Of a DNA stretch of 27,040 nt, positions 23,144-27,040 are shown one piece after another (position 1 is the stretch's first letter; the number at the start of each line of letters is the position of its first letter). The stretch is from Actinomycetes bacterium (GTDB lineage Bacteria > Actinomycetota > Actinomycetes > Actinomycetales > Cellulomonadaceae). The translations under genes were made by a program, and so were the position numbers. The stretch is taken from NCBI GenBank assembly GCA_023461115.1, contig JAEWOA010000022.1, forward strand, positions 1 to 27,040, given 5' to 3'. The notes beneath the pieces are model-generated. The model saw only the letters and a program-made list of their open reading frames with translations. It searched no databases and was not told the origin of the DNA.

Positions 23144-24331
23144 CTATCTCCTCGGCCAGGTCCACGAGGGCTGGTCGAGTGGGCCGTCGCGCCCGACGAC
23201 CCGCGTCTCCCCGTCCTCCAGGACGAGCTCGACGCCGCGGACGTCCTGGTCGGCCACCTCGTCGCGGTCGCGCGTCGAGCGTTGGAGCGCCGCCGCCAGG
23301 ACGCCGGAGTGGGTCACGACCACCACTTGCGACGAGCGCGCCGCCCGGCGGATCAGCCGCGCGAGCGGTGCGAGCAGGTCGGGGTGCAGGCTCGTCTCGG
23401 GCTCGTTGAGCACGAGCAACTCGGGCGGGCGGGGCGTGAGCAGCGCCGCCACCCACAGCAGGTAGCGCAACGTCCCGTCGGAGAGCTCGGCTGCCTGCAG
23501 CGGGCGCAGCAACGACGAGCGCACCAGCTCGAGCGCGAACCGGCCGTCGTCGGCCCGCACACGCACGCGCGCGCCGGGGAACGCGGCGTCGACCGCGGCG
23601 TCGAGCTCGTCGCCACGTCCGAGCTCCCGTGCCGTCTCCCACGCCGCGGCCAGGTCCCCACCGTCGTGGCCGAGCGCGGTGGTGCGGGTGCCGACGCGCG
23701 GCTGCCGGGCCGGAGCGTCCGCGTCGGTGCGCAGGTGGTCGTAGAACCGCCAGCCGCGCAATCGTTCCCGTACCGCGACGACCTCGGGCGCCCCCGTGGG
23801 GTCGACCAGCTCGGAGAGCATCGAGTCGAACGGCTTGAGGCCACCGCCGACGATCCGCCACGCGCCCTCGTCGTCGCGCACCTGCGCCACCGGCCCGCGG
23901 CGCTCCGCCAGCAACGCGGCCGGTCGCAGCACCGGGCCGGACCAGATCGACTCGACCTTGATCTCGGGGTCGAGCATGAACGCCGAACCACCGTCCTGCG
24001 GCAAGCCGAGGTCGACCGCGTAGGAGAGCGCGTCGTTCGTCGCGAAGCCCAACCTCAACGCGACCGGGTCACGCCGCACGGTGCCCTGCGCCCGGCCCCC
24101 GTGCTTGCGGGATCCGAACTCGGGCCCAGCCCACAGCGTCGAGCGCAGCCCGCCCTCCCGCGCGACGGCGCCCACCGCCCCGCCCAGCGCGCACTCGGCG
24201 AGCAACCGCAACGAGCGGTACACGCCGGACTTCCCCGTCCCGTTGGCGCCGGTCACCACGGTGAGCTGCCCTAAGGGAAGCACCATCCACCGCAGCGAGC
24301 GGTAGCCCTCGACGGCGACTGTCTCGATCAC
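23144..24331 (-). CDS. AAA family ATPase (RecF/OLD-like, AAA_21 type)
   Basis: This 395-residue protein starts at GTG 24331 (VIETVAVEGYRSLRW, the usual beta-strand before the P-loop). Walker A GANGTGKS is at 28-35, the ABC-type signature ELSDGTLRY at about 282-290, and Walker B LLVLNEPETSLHPD at about 305-318. The switch region VVVVTHS contains H341. The layout is the SMC/RecF/OLD predicted ATPase class, without a coiled-coil arm or a TOPRIM domain. Stand-alone members are ATPases of unclear function, and some take part in anti-phage systems when paired with a nuclease. No nuclease partner lies beside it on this strand. It is divergent from the toxin-like gene (102 bp gap). Confidence 0.88.
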   Translation of the reverse strand: MIETVAVEGYRSLRWMVLPLGQLTVVTGANGTGKSGVYRSLRLLAECALGGAVGAVAREGGLRSTLWAGPEFGSRKHGGRAQGTVRRDPVALRLGFATNDALSYAVDLGLPQDGGSAFMLDPEIKVESIWSGPVLRPAALLAERRGPVAQVRDDEGAWRIVGGGLKPFDSMLSELVDPTGAPEVVAVRERLRGWRFYDHLRTDADAPARQPRVGTRTTALGHDGGDLAAAWETARELGRGDELDAAVDAAFPGARVRVRADDGRFALELVRSSLLRPLQAAELSDGTLRYLLWVAALLTPRPPELLVLNEPETSLHPDLLAPLARLIRRAARSSQVVVVTHSGVLAAALQRSTRDRDEVADQDVRGVELVLEDGETRVVGRDGPLDQPSWTWPRR

Positions 24332-24433
24332 ACGCCGGAGCCTAGGCCCGGCCACCGACGCCCGGCGGCCGCCCACGGTGTTGCGTGGGGCATCCGACCG
24401 GGACGAGACTGAAAGCCGGCGAGAGGGGCACCC

Positions 24434-25387
24434 GTGGCGTTCGACGAACTCGCGATCGACAGCGCGGGCCGCCCGGTCCGCCGCGCGCCAGTCCCGCCCT
24501 CGTCGGCCCGCTCGGCGACCGACGCGCCGCCCGCCGCCGACGTCGGCCCGTTGACCACGGGCCACGCGACGCAGCTCCAGCGCGCGTTCGGCAACCGCGC
24601 GACCGCCGACCTCATCGGACGGCAGCTGTCCCGGGACGCCACAGCCGTGGTGCAGCGCGCCAAGCCCGGCCGAGGCGCCAAGAGCGGCCAACCGGTGCTC
24701 CCCGGGCGGTCGTCGCGCCGCCGCCTCGCCGAGCAGGACGAGCTGGCCGCGATGGAGCAGGCCAACCTCGCCTGGGAGGCGGAGCACGACGACGAGGAGG
24801 AGGACCCGAACCACAACCCGTTCGGCATCCTCCCCATCGAGGACCTTGAACCCGCCGCGGCGGCCCCACAACTCGTGCCCGCGGGGCCCACCCGGCCCAC
24901 CTTCGAGGCAGTCGTCGCCGCCGGCTCCAACGTCGAGAAGCTCAGGGACGTCCTCGTGCCGTTCTACGGCAAGGAGAAGGCCGGGCACATGAGCCGCATC
25001 CTGCGGTCCGGCAACCCGAGGGTCACCACGATCGACGGCCTGGAACGCGCCGCCGGCGTCAAAGCCGCCGAGCACGCCGTGCGCGCCGAGGCGCCGGAGC
25101 CCACCTCGGCGCCCTCTGGCGCGCTCAACGTGCACACCGGCCGGCCCGTCGGCGGGCTCTCCAAGGGCACCGGGAAGGGTTTCAAGGCGGGCGTGCCCGC
25201 GGCGTGGCACGTGCACCACGACCACGTGAAGTACGCGACCGACGGCGCCACGCGCGTCGACTTCCCGGGCCGGGCCGCAGCGGTCATCGCCGCCGACGTC
25301 CGGACCGCGCTGACTCGGACGCCCGATCGAACCGGCTACCCCGCCTGCCGGAGATGGATGAACAAGGAGCTGGGAACCGGCCTCTGA
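24434..25387 (+). CDS. Polymorphic-toxin-like protein with GNRA-type N-terminal motif and His-rich C-terminus
   Basis: This 317-residue protein starts at GTG 24434. Residues about 46-76 read LQRAFGNRATADLIGRQLSR then VVQRAK, resembling the LQRxxGNRA...VQR leader seen before DUF4157 (eCIS core) and variable toxin modules. The middle is disordered and acidic (AEHDDEEEDPNHNP). About 155-225 is a helical segment (LRDVLVPFYGKEKAGHMSRIL). The C-terminal module includes AAWHVHHDHVKYATDG (near 256-271), a His cluster that could bind a metal or be a nuclease site of the HNH/EndoVII type. There is no signal peptide, consistent with loading into a contractile or type VII-like apparatus. No clear immunity gene follows; the tRNA-end att site begins 25 bp later. 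Toxin identity is inference. Confidence 0.6.
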   Translation: MAFDELAIDSAGRPVRRAPVPPSSARSATDAPPAADVGPLTTGHATQLQRAFGNRATADLIGRQLSRDATAVVQRAKPGRGAKSGQPVLPGRSSRRRLAEQDELAAMEQANLAWEAEHDDEEEDPNHNPFGILPIEDLEPAAAAPQLVPAGPTRPTFEAVVAAGSNVEKLRDVLVPFYGKEKAGHMSRILRSGNPRVTTIDGLERAAGVKAAEHAVRAEAPEPTSAPSGALNVHTGRPVGGLSKGTGKGFKAGVPAAWHVHHDHVKYATDGATRVDFPGRAAAVIAADVRTALTRTPDRTGYPACRRWMNKELGTGL

Positions 25388-25412
25388 AACCCCCGGCATG
25401 CTGATCGGCGGC

Positions 25413-25440
25413 GGAGGGCAAGGGATTCGAACTCCCGCAA
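25413..25440 (-). mobile_element. Displaced tRNA 3' end, probable attachment site (attR/attL)
   Basis: On the minus strand this reads a T-arm (gggag-ttcgaat-cccttg) followed by an acceptor 3' strand (GCCCTCC), discriminator G and CC. It resembles the 3' end of a tRNA-Ser. No 5' half, D-arm or anticodon arm lies upstream, so this is a fragment and not a gene. Its orientation puts original chromosome to the left and an integrated element, with an integrase, to the right. Confidence 0.6.
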
Positions 25441-25653
25441 CGGTCCTGGTCACGCAGTCGCCCGCTGCTCTGGCCTGCTGTTTCGTTCACTGGGAGTTCC
25501 ATTGGACTCCCGCGATTGCCCACGGATTGTGGGCAGAACGTGGGCGCGGTCGTCGAACGTGCCTCGTCCTGGGGGCAGCCAGCGGCCCGGCGCACGTGGG
25601 TCGTCAGCCGTCGCGCGTCGGTCAGGTTCGAGAGGCCGCCGCGACGTTGGCGC

Positions 25654-25687
25654 GTCACCACCGTCACCACCGTCACCACCGTCACCA
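25654..25687. repeat. 9-bp tandem repeat (gtcaccacc)
   Basis: Three perfect gtcaccacc units (25654, 25663, 25672) are followed by a partial fourth. Read one frame over they give ACCGTCACC at 25660, 25669 and 25678. Inverted copies follow about 100 bp away. Confidence 0.9.
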
Positions 25688-25787
25688 AGGTCCGCATGAC
25701 CTGCGGCGACGCGTGTTGACGGTGCGACCGTCACGACCGCCGCGACCGTCAAGGCGAAGCCGCAGGCAGCGGTCACGGACGACGCGG

Positions 25788-25805
25788 GGTGACGGTGGTG
25801 ACGGT
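25788..25805. repeat. Two inverted copies of the 9-mer (ggtgacggt)
   Basis: GGTGACGGT occurs at 25788-25796 and 25797-25805. It is the exact reverse complement of the three ACCGTCACC units upstream. Confidence 0.85.
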
Positions 25806-26240
25806 TCTCCCGCCGTAGCGACACGCTCACGCGGGCGAGACGTCGCCGCGAGGGGGCCTGGAGCGCGCGGACTGGCCGCAGCTCGGCGGGCCAGGCCGCC
25901 GAGCGACACGCCCAGCGCGCCGAGGATCCCGGACAGCGGCCGGGGGTGTCGCCTAGTGTCCAGACCCATCACGCGGGCCGCAGCCAAGCGTGGTGTTTGG
26001 CCTGCCTCCGCGGGGAGGCGACCGAGGGGCTTGCGGCCGCCGCGAAAAACCCGCGCTTTCTGGTCCGTTTTTTGTGGGACTTGATGGGTAGGCGGAAGTT
26101 GTAGGCGGGGCTTCCGGCCGGTGCCCCAGAAGAACCGGGGCCCGCCGGTGGGGCGGCGACATGCCCAGGCCCAGAACCTCCGCGACGACGAGCGCGGGCC
26201 CGGCGGCTCAGGGGTGGGCGGCGGCACAGCGGGACCGGTC

Positions 26241-26262
26241 AGGTGTGTCATCTGACACACCT
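26241..26262. promoter_or_regulatory. Perfect 22-bp palindrome aggtgtgtca-tc-tgacacacct
   Basis: The two 10-base arms are exact reverse complements around tc. It sits two bases past the stop of the GYxxGY gene (26265). It could be a dimeric repressor operator or a rho-independent-type terminator for the integrase operon. There is no T-tract. Confidence 0.7.
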
Positions 26263-26264
26263 GC

Positions 26265-26696
26265 CTAGCGAGCGTTGCGGACCACTCGCGGGCGGGTCTT
26301 CGGGCTTGAGCGCCGGGCCGCGGGAGGCGTTGGCGGTTCGCCGGCTGGCGCCCAGGCGACTCCGCGCTCGGCCAGGAGTTCGCGCTGCGCGTCGGCCCTC
26401 TCTCGGTCGCCGCGCAGGTCGCACAGTTCGGCGTAGCTCGGCCGCGAGGCGAGCCAAGCAACGAGCTGGCGGTTCGCTTCGCCAAGGCACTCCGCGCGCT
26501 CCCGCTCGACGTCTGCAAGGGCTGCGCCGTACCCGTCGAGGTACCCCGCGTCGTAGCCCTCGATGTACCCGGAGCGGTGGCCGGTGCTCCGGCCGGTGGC
26601 CTCGCCGCAGTCGTACCCGGCGAGGTACCCGGCGGCCACGCGCGCAGCGGTGTCCGGCGGAGTTCCTTGCTGGCTCGCCGCGTCGTCGCTGATCAC
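26265..26696 (-). CDS. Small GYxxGY-repeat protein downstream of and coupled to the integrase
   Basis: This 143-residue protein starts at GTG 26696 overlapping the integrase stop (GTGA, 26693-26696), so it is translated with the integrase. Residues about 23-60 are a Gly/Tyr repeat (AGYLAGYDCGEATG, SGYIEGYDAGYLDGYGAA). A charged helix ADVERERAECLGEANRQL follows, then a region with YAELCDLRGDRERADAQREL that is probably helical, and a Pro/Arg-rich basic tail. I know of no function. Gly-Tyr repeat modules with a helix resemble small scaffold or self-associating proteins of mobile elements. The close coupling suggests a role in integration, excision or control. Confidence 0.7.
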   Translation of the reverse strand: MISDDAASQQGTPPDTAARVAAGYLAGYDCGEATGRSTGHRSGYIEGYDAGYLDGYGAALADVERERAECLGEANRQLVAWLASRPSYAELCDLRGDRERADAQRELLAERGVAWAPAGEPPTPPAARRSSPKTRPRVVRNAR

Positions 26697-27040
26697 GCTG
26701 GGAGGCTGAGCGGGCCGGGGGCGAGCAATGGCCCGACGTCGTTGACGTGCCGGCGCATCGCCGCGCGCGAGACCTTGACGTAGCGGCGTGTCGTCACGGG
26801 CGAGGCATGGCCGAGCAACTGTTGGACGGTGAAGACGTCGCGGTTCAGGTCATAGGCCTTCGTCGCGAAGCGGTGGCGGAGTGCGTGCATCCCGACTCCT
26901 GCGGGCAGCAGCCCGGCGACGAGTTTGCCGACGTGAGCGGGCGACAGGTGGCCGCGGTCGTGGCCGGGGAACGCCCACCCGGCCGGGAGCGCGCGCAGCC
27001 CGGCGGCCAGCCCATCGGGCAGCGGGATCACGCGGTCACG
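26693..27040 (-). CDS. Tyrosine recombinase/integrase, C-terminal catalytic part (runs off right edge)
   Basis: The minus frame is open to the window edge (RDRVIPLPDGL...), so the gene is 5'-partial. Visible catalytic-domain motifs are GMHALRHRFATKAYD (HxxR), VQQLLGHASPVTTRRYVKV (the LLGH histidine and the nucleophilic Tyr of TTxxY), and the RVIPLP strand that precedes the box. The N-terminal arm- and core-binding domains are outside. Tyrosine recombinases integrate elements at tRNA 3' ends, matching the tRNA fragment at 25413. It shares a GTGA overlap with the GYxxGY gene. Confidence 0.9.
   Translation of the reverse strand, partial: RDRVIPLPDGLAAGLRALPAGWAFPGHDRGHLSPAHVGKLVAGLLPAGVGMHALRHRFATKAYDLNRDVFTVQQLLGHASPVTTRRYVKVSRAAMRRHVNDVGPLLAPGPLSLPA

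Larger units (their letters stand above)
25441..26240. other. Gene-poor element end (about 800 bp)
   Basis: I see no convincing gene here. Long frames on both strands are Arg/Pro/Gly-rich without recognisable motifs or ribosome sites. The segment contains the ACCGTCACC/GGTGACGGT cluster (25660-25805), a small hairpin gcctcc-gcgg-ggaggc (26004-26019) and an A/T-richer patch around 26044-26090. It probably holds integrase arm sites, a replication or transfer origin, or decayed genes. Confidence 0.5.

Noticed and set aside
25413..25500. Complete tRNA gene at the tRNA-like fragment
   Set aside because: Only the T-arm and the 3' acceptor strand are present. No matching GGAGGGC 5' strand, D-arm or anticodon arm was found upstream on the minus strand.
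25682..26518. 278-codon minus-strand frame in the gene-poor stretch
   Set aside because: It is low-complexity Arg/Pro-rich sequence, overlaps the better-supported GYxxGY gene in another frame, and shows no ribosome site at a sensible start.

Overview
The window is very GC-rich double-stranded bacterial DNA with densely packed genes, frequent GTG starts, ATGA/GTGA stop-start overlaps and tRNA genes that lack an encoded CCA. A HAIR-type (HspR) operator sits in front of clpB, and actinobacterial families (DUF5997, TM2 with a Pro/Tyr-rich head, two-domain ThrE, FPDP lipoprotein) are present. Together these point to a high-GC actinobacterium, probably a Cellulomonas-like member of the Micrococcales. 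The genus-level guess is inference.

Left part (1-11165): the 5' part of clpB (minus) with its HAIR operator; an alpha/beta hydrolase and a YihY/BrkB membrane protein (plus); a translationally coupled ClC chloride channel and cation-diffusion-facilitator pair (minus); trmB, which carries an in-frame palindromic repeat insertion, coupled to a LysR-type effector-domain protein without a DNA-binding domain (plus); an intergenic array of six 19-bp repeats; a DUF5997 gene and glycogen phosphorylase glgP (minus); a 5'-truncated rtcB relic and a GNAT acetyltransferase (plus).

Middle (11230-18669): an unrecognised 418-residue protein, then a complete envelope-stress or efflux type module. An OmpR-type response regulator and histidine kinase (minus) diverge from a lipoprotein with two FPDP repeats, a peptidoglycan-binding/RND-like adaptor, a MacB-type ATPase and an FtsX/MacB-type permease (plus). 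The shared intergenic region holds a duplicated leader of about 100 bp. Both copies carry an 11-bp-spaced direct repeat, the usual spacing for an OmpR-class regulator. The simplest reading is that the kinase senses an envelope signal, the regulator binds the duplicated boxes, and the lipoprotein-adaptor-ABC tripartite pump is induced.

Right part (18670-27040): an IS481-like transposase relic, terminators and an unusual direct/inverted repeat next to tRNA-Arg(ACG); a YqeY/GatB-like protein; an LLM flavin oxidoreductase with an apparent frameshift; a TM2 protein; tRNA-Ser(GCT); a ThrE-type exporter; a RecF/OLD-like AAA ATPase; and a divergently transcribed polymorphic-toxin-like protein with a His-rich C-terminus. 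At about 25413 there is a displaced tRNA 3' end, read as the attachment site of an integrative element. Beyond it lie a gene-poor stretch with a 9-mer repeat cluster, a perfect palindrome, a small GYxxGY-repeat protein and a tyrosine integrase that runs off the right edge.

The least-explained items are the 19-bp repeat family, the palindromic element inside trmB, the duplicated leader of the tripartite operon, the toxin-like orphan, and the att-proximal repeat cluster with the GYxxGY protein.
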